From Pegea sp. RAD2-039 (lineage: Eukaryota > Chordata > Thaliacea > Salpida > Salpidae), in NCBI GenBank assembly GCA_034620365.1, contig JAQGEQ010000179.1:62001-126000 (forward strand): a stretch of 64,000 bases of DNA, read 5' to 3'. The notes below the pieces were generated by a model. It was not told where the DNA came from. It was given only the letters and a program-made list of their open reading frames with translations, and searched no databases. This document shows positions 23,151 to 36,309 of the stretch, in pieces. Position numbers and translations under genes: made by a program. The stretch's first letter is position 1. Every line of letters starts with the position of its first letter.

Positions 23151-23905
23151 AAAAACTTGCATTGTCATATTTTTACCAATTTGTGAACGTTTGAGAAATT
23201 TGCTTGAAATCGTTTGCATTTATACAAAACTTGTATACGAATAGATTTCATTGTTTATAAAAATTAAATGGCAATTTAAAAAAATACCGCAAATGTAACT
23301 GAAATAAAGTTTAGAGAATATCTTACCTAAAAACTTAAACCACCTTTTTAGATCTTCAAAAATAAGTTTTAGATGATAATATGCAAAATTCAAACTTCTT
23401 TATAAAATACTTGCTACACTTTTGCAATTGAACTTTGTTCTCAAACCTAAAAACCATTACAATATTACAAATTGTGAATAATATTTTTCCTGTGAATCAT
23501 ATTCTGCTGATAATGATGTTTCAATCATGAAATTGTTTAAGACAAAGAATGTCCTTATACTTTTTAATAGTATAACTAAACAACATATTTAACAACAATG
23601 ACAAAATGCATAATTTAAAAACCAGTTGCCTTCGTATTTAAACTTAGTTGAAACTTGATTTGAAACTTGAATTTTATTTTGAAAATTTGATACTAAAAAT
23701 GGGTTAACCCTTCTAATTTAATTTCTGCGACCTTTCAGGTAGTTTAACTAAACTACAGTCTACGTTGCATAATTTTTAATTTTTACATTCTTGTAGTTAA
23801 TGAGCTCAAATAAAAGATATATTATGTTGATCTAAACTTTTTAGACAAGAGTTTATTTTGTCTAAGTTAAGTAAATTTTAATAATTATAAGCTACTAATT
23901 AAAAT

Positions 23906-24090
23906 GTCCTGCTTGGTGGCGAAGCGGTTACTACGCCTAGCTACAAGGTACATCTAGCTAGGAAGTACCGGGTTCGACCCCAGGTGGAGACATATAAAAC
24001 TCCTGAGAATGTGTGTTAGTGAGATATGCTCTCTTTAGGCACCCTCCTTCGCATTTATATATATAAAATAAAAAATAAAAAATCAATCTC
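23906..24090 (+). mobile_element. tRNA-derived SINE with LINE-like 3' tail
   Basis: The head resembles a class II tRNA (Leu or Ser type): A box in GGTGGCGAAGCGGTTA, a long variable region and B box GGGTTCGACCCC. The 5' and 3' ends do not form a good acceptor stem. The last ~60 bases (GAGAAT-TGTGTTAG, then GCTCTC-TTAGGCACCCTCCTTCGCATTTAT) match the 3' end of the LINE at 44290-44400 at roughly 85 percent. It ends in a TATATA and AAAATAAAAAAT tail. The arrangement (pol III head, LINE-shared tail, simple tail) is that of a SINE mobilised by a partner LINE. A target-site duplication could not be identified with confidence. Confidence 0.8.
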
Positions 24091-25650
24091 AGTGATGTGT
24101 TTTATCTATTACAAGACTTTCGGTACTATAGCTTTCATTACTTGAATCAATTTAATAGTTATTATTAATTATTTTAAAGCTATTTTTTTGGTTATACGTT
24201 TTTTCAATAAGAGAATTCAAAAGGATTATGTAGTTGCCATTGTATTCAAGACTCCTGTTTAATTATAAGATATTTGGCTCCAGTCAGTAAGAGTTTCAAA
24301 CAAATTTACTTTTAGTTCGCTTCTAATTTATTTTTGATTTGTTTAAAGTTTTGTCGTACCCAACAAAACGATTTATCTCTAGTTCTAAATACCTAAATGT
24401 TCAAGCTCTTGCTTATATGATTTATTAAAATTATTCAAGCTTTAAATAGAAGGTTTTAGAATAATTTTCCTATGATAATCAAAAGTAAAGAAGTTGTTTT
24501 CTTACTCTTTCAAAAAAACTGTTTTTCTTGTTCAGCTTCAGTAATAAGTTAAAATGAAGCATCTTTTTATATAAAATTGGTATGAACACCTTCTAAGAAT
24601 ATTTAACAAAGAAGATATGAATAACTCACTAACTCAAGATCATATGACAACATATTTATAGATACACTTGAATTTTTAACTGAGCTAAATAAGACTTTGT
24701 TGTTGGAATTATTTATTAATAAAATATTGATGCTTTTCTCAATATTATTTGAGCCATTTTGTTGGAATATTACAAATGGTAAAAGACTGAATGCTTCATT
24801 CGCTAATCATAACATCACGTGATAAATTATGATTTTACTTTTAATACAAAAAACGTTTAGTGTTTAATTAGTATTTTCTAATTTTACTGTGCTTTAAACC
24901 ATGGCTTAAATACCGAAGCTGGTTAATTGTTCTTTTTATAAATTTTTAGACTTTATTATTTAGACCTAATTCAAAATGATACTTTTACAAAAGCTTATAA
25001 TTGAAGATCATTAAGTATTGTTTTTAAAATATTTGTATTCTTTGTCTAAGGTTTACTTAATGATAAACATTTTTTAGACAATTTCTATTTTTTTAATCAG
25101 ACTTTTCAGAAGTCTCTATTTTATTAATATCAATATATTCAAGTTTAAAATATGATAAGTATCTTAATTATATCATATAGCAACTAATTATTTTGCATTT
25201 ATGATCATTCTTAGTTTATAATTTGTTATAAATTATAAATATAATTCTAAGCTGTTATAATGTCAAGAAAATGTTATCTCTCAATTTATCAAATAAAAGT
25301 TCATTTATGAACTTCATAAAGTTAATATTCTTTTTTTACTTTAGTTTTATAAAATTTATTCAGAATTTAGGTTAGATTTTCTAAAATTTATCTACCTCGT
25401 GAAATTATTTTTTTTTGTAATATAGCTGAATTAATGATTGATGTTTATGAGTCATTATCATCACTTAAAAAAACTTGTTTTGATTTTCGGTGACATTTAG
25501 ATTAAAGCAGTTTATAATTGAAACTAAAATTGTATTTGTGATCGATTCAATTTTGTTTCATTGATTTCTTTATCCATTGAAAAAATTATTAATTTAGTTT
25601 ACTTTTATTTCAGCTTTATTAAAAAAAAAAACTTTTGATTGAAAATAAAA
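24091..25650. other. AT-rich intergenic stretch upstream of the DENND3-like gene
   Basis: No gene was seen. The promoter and 5' UTR of the next gene are expected near the right end. Confidence 0.4.
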
Positions 25651-28600
25651 ATGCCCAAAAAACGAAAGAAGATGTCTTTAGGATTACCCGGAAGATTATT
25701 GGAAGTTGCAATTGTTGTAGGAATGGATCAAGAAACTTCACTTGCGCCCAGATTTTCAAAGGTTTATATATCATCATTTTTATAAGAGAGTAAATAGTTT
25801 GTTATTTTAAAACAAACAACTTTTTTTGTACTTCAAATTTATTTTCATTCTTATTCTTTATATATTGATATATTATTTGTGGGAATTTATATTTATTTGC
25901 TTATTCTGAGTTCATCTTTTTAGTTTTTAAAGTTTTATTAGTACAAAAAAACATTTTATACAATACTCTATTTGCACAAATTATTTTTAAGTTTATTAGA
26001 TATCAAAATTCATTTTAAGTATTTTATATGGTTTTTTGTTAAAATAACTCTTAGGTAGAAGATTATGATGAGGAAAAGCTTTTCAAAACTCATTTTAGGC
26101 CTCATCTGCTTGACATTATATCAGGTCCACAAGCTGATGATAATCATGCTCTGATGAATCTTAATGGTATGTATAAAGACTTGGAATTAAATTTTAATGT
26201 TGACTTTTAGTCAAAAAAGAATTCTATAAACTATCTTTTTAGTTTTGACTTTTGTATACTTTTAATAATTATTGACCAGTTGTTTATGTTTATTTGATTT
26301 GAAAGCTTCAATAAATAAGTGTTTGATGATTTTTTCAAAAAGACTCTTTTTATTTTTAAACTATACATCTAAATTAAACTTACAATAAAAGTTGCTTAAA
26401 AAAATATTAAATGATAAATTGTGATATGCAAAGAAAAATGCAATTTAATGAATGTATTTATAAAAACTTTTATCAAAAAATTTTAAGATTATTGCTACAA
26501 TTACTTTTTACAATGTTTGCTTATTGAAATTTTTTTCTCTTACTACTAAATGTTTTTGTAAAATTATTTAAAAACTTTCTGATTTCTTAAATTCTTAATT
26601 TCAGGCGTCAACACTTACAGTCCAGAAGATTGGAGAAAAAATTTGCGTAAAGTGAAAGATACAAAGTGAGTTACTCAAAAATTAATTAATTAATTAATTA
26701 AAATTTTGTTACATCCTTTTCAGCTTAAGATATGTAAATTGTTGTTATTTTTATTCTATTATTTATAAAATTCTTTATTATATTTAAATGAAGGTTTAAA
26801 AGAAAGACTACAACAGCAGGAAGAATAAAATCTATTCGCCTCTTACGTCAAAGAGCTACAAATGATGAAGAAGTCCCTTTGTCAACTGATTTTCTCAGCA
26901 ACTTGCCATGTATATGTCTCCCTGGTAAGTTTTATATACTTTTTTTATACAATTTATCATTTAATTCTTGTAAGAAAGATTTGAGGAGGTCTTCCAACCA
27001 TTTTCAATCTTTTGCAACATTTGTGAGGATTTTAGGATCTATAAAATTCATTCTTTCAGTTTTTAAGTGATTACAAACTTGTCAATAATTGATACTTCTT
27101 CAAAATAATTTGTCTTTAGTAAACTTGAAGTAAAATTTTTGCTAAATTATTTTTTATCAAATATAAAAAATCAATTTTACCAAGTATTCTCACTTAGTAT
27201 CAGATTGTTTCAGAAATTGATTTTGAAGATTAGTCTCTAGATGTTTTTCAACTTTAAACAGTTTTAATCATTGATATTTTACTAAAAATAATAAATAACA
27301 AATGTAAATTTAAACAAATAGTTTTAAAATACAAAAATTTAAGAAAATTTTTCAACAATTGTTTGCTACGCTTTGTTGCTATATTCTGTCACCACCTACT
27401 TCATTTTTTGATATAAAATAAACTAAATATGAGTTCAGATCCTCATTATCTCAGTCGGCTTAAAAGTCTCTCAGCTTAATTCAATGTTATCTGATATTAT
27501 TACACAATTCAAAACAATTTGGGTTTTTACATTAGATAAGTTTTTTTTTCAGGTAATATATATCTTTATTTAGATGTAACTTTTGCTAATTGACTTTTTG
27601 GTTGTATTTAAATTTACAGATGACTCAAAAGTTTATGAAAAACAACCTTCCTCAAGCGTTCACTATCTTGTCCTTACAGATTTAAGTGGTTCAAGGCACT
27701 ATGCATGTGTCTTTACTACTTACAGAACATTCTATGCAAATAAGGTGATTACCGACTAATTTGATAAACTTCTATCAAATCTTGCCAAGTTATTTTTAAA
27801 ATATTTTGTAAATACAATTTTATTTTAGATAAATAAATTTTTTGCGCTGGCAGTTTTATGCAAATTATTTTTACTACACGATCTTAAATTCCAGAATGAT
27901 TGTAATGGTTTCCATTTGTCTTTACACGACTCCATGAAATATAACTCTGATCGTGTTACTACAAGTAGTTCAACTAAATGTTTTGTTCCTTTATGTGTCT
28001 GTTTTATTAGCGCCAAACCATATTTCGATGTCCTCAAAACAACTTTATCTTGGTTTGTAACTATTTTATTTATTGAACATATTTTATTTGTTTATAAATT
28101 TCGAAATTGTGTTTGTAAGAAATCATAATCTAAAGTAAATCGATTGAACAACTTTTGAAGATTTTTATTTCTTCTTATGTTGCTTACAGCTTTCAAAATG
28201 AAGCTAAACCTTTTATCAACGATTATGAAAATTACAGAAAAGTTCTTCAGAAGTTTGTAACAAACTTGTCTATTATTTTATGTCCAACCACATCAATTTC
28301 AATGGTTTGTCTCTTTATTTTCTTACGTCTCTTAAAATAATATTTTTCAGCACTTTTATATATCTGGTCTTCCTATGTGCTTGAAAGGTTCTAACGAACC
28401 AAATGAACCAAATTTTTTATCTGATTTTGATCTTAAAATCGCCTACTTAGTATTTTCAGAAAAGCCAAAAAATCTTTTCAAAGTAAATTATTTTTTATTT
28501 TCAAATTAGCAACAAACTAATGAAACTTTTTACTAGGTACTTACTTATATCTTATTGGAACAACGTTTAGTTTTCGTCTCATCAAATTATTCTCTTATCA

Positions 28601-31600
28601 CTTTAACAATTGAGGTACAACTGAAGCCTTCAACTTTACCGATTACTTTAAGCAAAACTGAACTAACAGATTTATTCTACAACCTGTGACACGTTTCACT
28701 GGAAATTTATTTATGTAACTTACTAAAACTAAAAAATAATAAACCTTATCAACTACAGGGTCTGCTGTCCTACCTTCGTCCATTTTCATGGCCACATCAA
28801 TATGTGCCTGTCCTTTTTACCGAGATTATTGACCTGGTAGCTTGCCCAGGTATTTTTATTATGGGCTGTCATAAAAAGCACAAAGAAAGTATTTTAGAGG
28901 TAGCAAGAGATCAGTTATTTGCTTCTTCTAATTTCCCTTTTGAAAGGTTGACAATGAACAGATTGTAGTTGACCTCGATGATGGTAGTCTGTTTACTTGT
29001 GCAGCGTTTGAAGATTTTTCTCTCTCACAAAATGAAGGAGTCACTTTAGAGTGTTCTTTACCTACTTCAGTTGTCGACAAAACTCTTTTCAAGTCAGTTT
29101 TCAAAGCTTCACAACTAATTCTTCAGATTATTAAACATCTTGAAGGTTGTCACGTGCTAAAATGTTGACCTCAGCTACTAGAAGATTGTGTCTCCCTTCT
29201 CCAGTCACTGTAGAAGACATTAAAAAGTCCCAACAGGAAGATCGTGATATTTGCAATCAAGAAATTGAGGAAATATTTATAGAAATGATGATTGATTTAT
29301 TTGGGTAGCTCACTATCCCCACCTAGTGACAGTTTTTAATTTAATCTTCATCAGAAACTGCTTAGACTACCTCGACTATGAATTGAATCAATTCAGAAGT
29401 GATAGCTTCTTGGAAAGTCGGCATCCTTCTTACCTTCCCTTCTATACAAAGGTTTCCATCACTTTATCACAAAGATTGTATTAATAATAATGATTCATAG
29501 GCGATGAAGACATACATGTTCCGCACCTTCATCAAAGATCGCTTCCGCCTTGCTAATGATCACTTTGCTCATCTTGCATCACGCTCTAAACCGCTCCCTA
29601 GTCCAAAACAGACTCCTAAGAGGTTAAAACTATGGTAACTGTAACTGTTTGATTAAATTCTCTATTTATTAGGAGTACAGTTAGAGTAAGATCAATGTTC
29701 TTGGATGCAGAAATCCCATTTTACTCAAAACAAACTTTAAAACCCTACAAGAAGCACAAACGTCACAACTCCACGGCATCGTCCTCTCAGCTCATTTTAA
29801 AACATCAAATTCAACGAATAGATAGCGGTAAATTGTTGTCAAATGACGTCAGAGCTTCCTCAACGCGATTTATCATCAGGATTACCCTTTAATGAAATCA
29901 GATCTTCCTCTACATCCATCAATCTTCCAGTTTTTCCAAAAATTGGCACGAACTTTGACGCAGGTGCCAAATTTTATCAGTTGAATGTTGAAGCAACTTT
30001 TTTGGTTTTTTTCTTTTCAGGCCTCTTCTACGAACGCTGCATCACCTCAGCAAACTCTCTTTTCAACTCCTTACCTTCCACCAATCACCAATCAGTCACA
30101 GATAAACTAACTAAAGATCAAAACGCGCGAAAAAGAGCCGGGTTGCTGATCTTCCGTGGATGTTATCACATTGCCAACTCCGACTATCTTCTAGGACTTC
30201 GAGATCTTCACGAAACAGCAAAAGAGGATTTTAACATGTTCCCGGAAAGGTGACTACTCGCCCCACTTGTACTCTACTCACTTCTCCTTTAGAGTCATCA
30301 AACACGTGATGACATCATTAGCACCTGACGAGCGCGCAGTGATGCGGAACGAGGCGTTCTACGAAGGCGATGAGTTCTACGACGCTTGCACGAATCGTTG
30401 TGAAAATGGAAGCTTCTATAATCAGGAACTTCCTTATTTAGCAATCGGTTTGTTTACCATCATAGCTTCAGGCTTGAATGTTTTCATCTTGATGACGTCA
30501 CAGACAAGCGGCAATTTTCGCGGATTCTCGAACAAAGTGACGTCACCAGTGAAGCAGCCACTATTGATCATTTGTTCGAAGTTCTTGCTTCTGTCGATGA
30601 TGCCAAAATACATCCAGAGTGTTTCGCGGCCTTCTTTCAGACGTGGCAACAGGTTGATGACGTCATCAAATCGCTGATTTAATGATTGATGTGATGAGCA
30701 GGGAAGACACGAATGTGAAGTTGCTCGTAGGAGGATATTGGAAAGTATAGGTGTGTCTGAGTCCTGTGAAGAAATATTGAAGATCTCTGGGCTGGTATCA
30801 TCTAATAAATCAAACGGAAGATTGGTATTAACGGACCGCAAGTAGGTCACGTGCTTGGTCAGCGGATCACTTGATGAGAGTCTTACATGCAGGATTCTAT
30901 TTTTAACGGATGGATTCCAGCAGTGCAAGACTCTTTTAAGGCTCACTCAGATTCTAAAGATGAAAATTGGAAAACAGAAGAATCCATTTCGTACAAAATC
31001 CACTTTAGTCTTGAAGTTTGAAGGTCTTTGATCAGAAAGTTGAAAGATTTAGTTTTGAGATTTTGTTCATTTTGTAGAAGAATCCGTGTTGAGAGTTGCT
31101 CTTGGATCAGAAGCTGATTTGTGGATGTTGTTTATTCAGGAGATGAAGATTGGTCGGATTCTTTCAAGAGGTAGATCTTAAAGTATTTTTATTTCTTGAA
31201 ATTTTGTATAAATCAATTAACTAATTGTGATTCAAATCAGAAATTTCCATTTGAAAAATCTTTCTGATTTATCAATAGATTGGAAGGATCAATCAACATC
31301 ATCCGAATCAGCAGCAAAAAGCATCAAGATTGCGGATTCGTTGTATCAAGCAGCAAAAGATGGAGGTGAAGAGGATTTTGTTGTTTGAAAATTTCAAAGA
31401 GAATTTGTTGCAATTAAAACTGTTGAGATTTTTTCAGAGGATTTTATGAATGATCACAACCCACTGACTCTAGCTAAAAAGTTTTGTAATCTCACCACAC
31501 TTCAAGAATCTGGTCAATTAAATGCTGTTCCTCTGGAAACTTATGAGGTAGAAAAGATGTAATTTCAACTTCATCAAAATTTATCATTCTTTATTAGATG

Positions 31601-33200
31601 CTTGTCCTACGAATCGACTCAGCTCCTAAAGAATCCAAGAAAACAAATATCTCCGGGATTTGTTACTCTTCTGCTGGTTAGTTTTCACTGCTAAATCTCA
31701 AACAGCTTCAAATATCAAACAACTTTCATTTAGGCGCTTCAAGAGTCTGGGTTGCGTTAGACTCGGGTAAAGTTCGATGGGTTAATGGTACCACCTGGGC
31801 ATTAGACCACCGACCTATTAAAGACTGCGGTGGTAAACTAGTAAGCTACACTCGAAAGAACTTCAACGTTTTAATTGATGTTTTGTAGACTTGTATGTTG
31901 ATGGTTAACGATCAGGAGCTGTGGATTGGATCTTCTGATCGAAACATTTACGTTGTTCGAGTGGGTCAGATGAAGAAGATCAGAATTCTTCATGAGCATC
32001 CTGCTCCTCTTGTTTCTCTTATTCGTTCTTCTAGGTTCTTAATCTAAGTTTCTTGAAGTTTTATCTGAATGTTGATCTTATAGCCGGATTGTCAGTGCAT
32101 CCTCTAATGGGGTTTTAAAAGTTTGGAAAGAAAATGAAAACAAATCTGAGAAGAGTATTGAGCTGAATGTGGAGTCGTTGATATCTATTTCATCTTTATC
32201 TACAGACCTACTCTGTTGTTGTAAGTTTACAACCTTCTATAAAGTTCTTTTTTATTTGATGTTTGTCAGGTACTCCGCAGTCAATCATCGTTACCACAAT
32301 TGATGGAAGACAACTACAGAAGCTGTTTTTGATGGATTTTTTCTCAACTACAATCATCAACTCATTAATCACTTGCTGTCACTGCACTGAAGATAGTCAG
32401 GTCTTGTTTTCATCTTTTTGTCAAAGTTTTGTGAATTACAAAATAAATTCTTTGGTAATTGTTTCAAAAACAGTTTGAAACGATTTTATTTGATCTGTAA
32501 GTGAGATGATGAGACTTTAATCTGGCCAGTCAATGATGCTGAAGACTCACTTGCTCTAAAGACTGCTAGCTGACAAATTACTGTTAATATAAATACTCCC
32601 AACGAACAAAATTTATAGAAATATTGTCAGTGGTATGATCTCTGCCTTTTACTTGCAAATAAATCGATTTGTCAACTCATCAAATAAAAGAACTTTTTAT
32701 TCATCTTCTCGTAGATATGGTGCGGAGACTCTACTGGGACAGTATATGTCTGGTGGAAAAGACGAAAACTTTTTGTTTCATCTGAAGACTCCAGTAAAGA
32801 TAACATCCGATATGTTCCTAGATCAACTCTTTTGCTTTTTGGAATCGAATCTCAAAGATCGGTGACTTGTCTGATATCTTCTGGCAAATATGTGAGTATT
32901 CTCAACTTCACTAAACTTTCACTAAATAAAATGGCTTTTTACAGATTTGGTTTGGCGATTCAGTAGGTGACATTACAATTGTTGATATTGAAACAGTGTC
33001 CCAAGAAAGAGTCCTAAAAGCCCACTCTGGGGCAGTGACTTGTTTGTCTGCTATTGAAAACAGGTTTTGAGATTCAAAAAGTGTCAAAACATTCTCTTCA
33101 AGATTTTTATTTTTTCAGATATGTAGTTAGTGGATCAGCATCTAAAGATGGAAAGATTGCAATATGGAGGCTCTTCCGTAAAGAGATGGTTCCGTCTTGA
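25651..33200 (+). CDS. DENND3: DENND3-like Rab guanine-nucleotide exchange factor, about 1,400 aa, more than 30 exons
   Basis: Some 32 exons join from ATG at 25651 (MPKKRKKMSLGLPGRLLEVA) to TGA at 33198-33200. The uDENN and DENN core runs from about residue 150 to 460, with VHYLVLTDLSGSRHYACVF, CFVPLCVCFISAKPYF, VLTYILLEQRLVFVSS and PFSWPHQYVPVL. A dDENN part at about 490-560 contains YMFRTFIKDRF. A serine-rich linker and a PH/GRAM-like segment follow (GLVSSNKSNGRLVLTD, RILFLTDGF). At least five WD40 blades from about 1035 end the protein (LWIGSSDRNIYVV, IWCGDSTGTVYVWW, VVSGSASKDGKIAIWRLF). DENN with C-terminal WD repeats is the DENND3 plan. DENND3 activates RAB12 in endosome and autophagy traffic, which is family knowledge. 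Two joins, near 30390-30480 and 32470-32650, were not fully resolved. Confidence 0.88.
26675..26702 (+). repeat. (ATTA)n microsatellite in a DENND3 intron
   Basis: Several ATTA units lie just after an exon whose donor is gtgagt. It has no apparent function. Confidence 0.7.
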
Positions 33201-34033
33201 AGAAGTTTTTTTTATAGAATTTGTAGTTTTTTGGAAACAAAATCATACCTACATTTATGCAACTAGTTATACAATACGTTTGTTTGGTAGTTATCTAGAC
33301 AATTTATTGCAAAATTGATTTTATTTAAAGATTTTTCGATCTTAACTGATATTCTACCGAGCATATTGCTATTATTAGAAGTTGTCTGATGTCATCGTCT
33401 CCTACCTATCTGAACTATCACAATTTTCTTGCAATATTTAAAGAAAATTTGCTTGTTTAATTTTTTACCAATATTCGTTTGCTCATTCCATGTTTTGAAC
33501 AAACTGCAATCTTAGTTTTGTTTATCATTTACAAGGATTTAAATTTATCACTTGAGCTCTAAAACAAATTACAAGTCTCACAAATCTTTTATCATTTATC
33601 TATACCTGTTAAATTGCTCTCATAAAATCTACACATTTTTACTGTGATAGTTAAACAAGTTTTTAATGAAATTTTTACTGTTCAAATATATCATTAAAAT
33701 ATGAAAATTTTTATTGAAAGAATTTAACTCTGTATCTAGAAAAATTTAGTTGACATTTCATAAAAGTTTTCTGATAAACGAACTTGTTATTCATTTATAG
33801 GTGAGTGAAAAAATTAGGAGTGATGTATGATATTATAAATTGTATTAACTGTAAAATTTAGTTTCAATTAAGAATATTTACTTTTTAGTTCTGATTTGAT
33901 ATTCTGTATTCCTCATAAGTTGATTTATCGAAACTCAGTTCTAATTATTTAATTTAACTGAAGTGGTTACAAAAAAGTCTTGTAAGAAATTGTTGTTATA
34001 TTAAACTTTAATGAATAGTTGACAAAAAATAAT
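33201..34033. other. Convergent 3' region between DENND3-like gene and NDUFV2
   Basis: AT-rich noncoding sequence holding both 3' UTRs. The small open frame that continues past 33200 in another phase is a shadow of the last exon. Confidence 0.4.
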
Positions 34034-35075
34034 TTACAAATCATCCCGAACTCCAAATCCAGGACCCTTTGGAGGATCAACTAAAGATGTAAGCCCTTCA
34101 GCAGGTTCACAAGTAAATCTGCCACTTCTAAAAACACAATTTGAAAAGTAGCGGAATAAAATCTAGATGAGATTATTTTTATACCTTGGTCCAACTTTTG
34201 GAGCTCTTCCAGCCTGAAGATCATCAATTATATCTGCCATATCTTCAGGCTTCAGATCTTCCTAATAAAAAAACTTTGTGATTAAACAAAACTTAAAATC
34301 AGGTATCTAACTTACAAAGTAATCGTCCCCAATTTGAATCATAGGCGCATTGACACAAGCACCAAGACATTCAACTTCATTTAAAGTAAACATTTTGTCT
34401 TTTGTTGTTTCACCAGGCTTTATTCCAAGCTTATCTTCAATTACTTTTAAAATAGAATCAGAACCACAAAGCATACATGGAGTAGTAGTACACAGTTGTA
34501 AGTGATGCTTTCCTATTGGATTTCTGCAAAATACTTTCAAAACTGAAAATTTATTTGAAGCCATCAACAACTTACCTGTTGTACATGGTGTAAAAAGTAG
34601 CGACCTCGTACACTCTCATAGGATTACATTGAAGTATTTCAGCAGTTTTATTCATAGCTGAAATAGGGAGCCAACCATCATACTGCCTTTGAGCTAAATC
34701 CAGTATGGGCATCATTGCAGCTACTTTATGCCCTTCAGGATAATTACTAAGAATAGCTTCTATTCTCTATTAAAATATGTTATCATAAGGTTTACTTCTA
34801 ATAACTTAATAATGCAAACCTCTTTATTTTCAGGGGTGAATTCAAATGGAGTGTTTTCATTGTTTTCATTTGTATCTGAATGAATAAATATACCTCCATA
34901 TGATGATGGTGATTTATAGAAATTTCTCAATTGTTGCTGAAACTAATTTAAGAAATTCAGAAAAATTAAAACATAAATGATTAATTGTTATTAAATAACT
35001 TCTTAAAGTAACAATAAAATATCCTAATAAATTTTTTACTTGGCTTGTAACTGATTTTCGGAGAAAACCCAACAT
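34034..35075 (-). CDS. NDUFV2: NADH dehydrogenase (ubiquinone) flavoprotein 2, 24 kDa subunit, mitochondrial (242 aa)
   Basis: Six exons join cleanly from ATG at 35075 (exon 1, 35040-35075, [12 protein letters not shown]) to TAA at 34034-34036. The protein is 242 residues, close to the 249 of human. The N-terminus looks like a mitochondrial presequence. The four ligands of the 2Fe-2S cluster N1a are present with the right spacing: Cys128 and Cys133 in [11 protein letters not shown], Cys169 and Cys173 in [11 protein letters not shown]. The ending [13 protein letters not shown] is the typical NDUFV2 tail. The subunit lies in the N module of respiratory complex I next to NDUFV1, and its cluster may take up an electron from FMN. 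The [15 protein letters not shown] segment is the conserved thioredoxin-like region. No missing residues were seen. The gene is convergent with the DENND3-like gene. Confidence 0.96.
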
Positions 35076-36309
35076 TATACAGCTATTGATTCTAACAATA
35101 AATCTGAAAAAAATTGAAAAAAAAAACTTTATCTTAGAAATATTTATTATTCTTTTCCATAATAAAAAACTTTCTCTTGATAAGCTATCAAGTCAATTAA
35201 AGTATGTTTAAACAAAAACTTAATATATTTTATAGTTTATAAAGTATAGTTGACAATAATTTAGCCAGATATATTTACAATTAAAAAATTATAATTCAAA
35301 TGATAATTAAGTTGAATATTCTAACATGGTAGGGAATCACAAAAAGGAAAAATTAATTGTTATGATTATGAGGAAAACTTTTTATTATAGCTAAAAGAAA
35401 TAAGAAATAACTCTTTTAAGCAAAGTTAAATATATAAAAAATCTATCAATTTCAAATCAATAAAATATGATTTAAACTTTAATTTTATTTTTTTTGAAAT
35501 AATAAACGATTTTAAAATTTATTAAAAAGTATTATTAGTAAAAGCTATCAAAAAGAAAATAATTTTTAGATAAGGTATTTGATCTTTCCAAACTAAACAT
35601 TTGGAAAAAATACTGTTTATAAAACCAGCAAATTAATTATGTACAATGATAAATTACATAAGATTTTATTAATTAAAAAAAACTTGATTCCATTTCTATC
35701 TGAAACTACGTAGATATAAAACAGATTATTATAAAAAAACAACAAACGAATGATTTCTAAACAAATTCGCAATAGGTCACAAAAATTAACTTAGAAATGT
35801 GACAAATTGGAGATTTACTGTTTGTGATTACTACTATTAAGAATTAATTGAAAGATATCTTGATGAAAAAATCAGCTTGTACAAATTGAATTTTAGAAAT
35901 AAAAAAGGTAAAAATTATATTCAACAAATATTTTTCTTAGAGTTTTAATTTCAAAGTTGAATTGTCATTAAATTTGTTATAAGAAAGGTTATGCCATCAA
36001 AAGACGATGAAACTTTTTAAAATGTATTTCAAAAATACTTTTACTCTAAAGTACTTTTTAAAGATTTTTTTAGCTTCTTTGTCAATCAATGTGTAACTTA
36101 GTAGCTTGTTGGGTGAACTATCAGGTCTTTTCGAGATTTCAGTAAAACTTTGCTGTCTATAAGTTGTTTAAGATAAACTGTCATTAGGTTTTATGTTTTA
36201 CTATATTTTATTAGATCTACTTAATCTAAATATGGTCGTTTAATTTGTAATTATAGAAATATGTTGTAGCAATGCGAATATAAATAGTATATTAAAAGTA
36301 AGTCAATTA
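35076..36309. other. AT-rich intergenic stretch (divergent spacer)
   Basis: Upstream of NDUFV2. No gene was seen. The NDUFV2 promoter should be in the first few hundred bases. Confidence 0.4.

Noticed and set aside
23906..23990. Functional tRNA-Leu or tRNA-Ser gene
   Set aside because: The promoter boxes are good, but the acceptor arm does not pair and the sequence continues into a shared LINE tail, so it is a SINE head.
30434..30946. Long minus-strand frame (170 residues) inside the DENND3-like gene
   Set aside because: It is the reverse-strand shadow of several GC-richer DENND3 exons. The plus-strand frames there join through splice sites and match the domain order.
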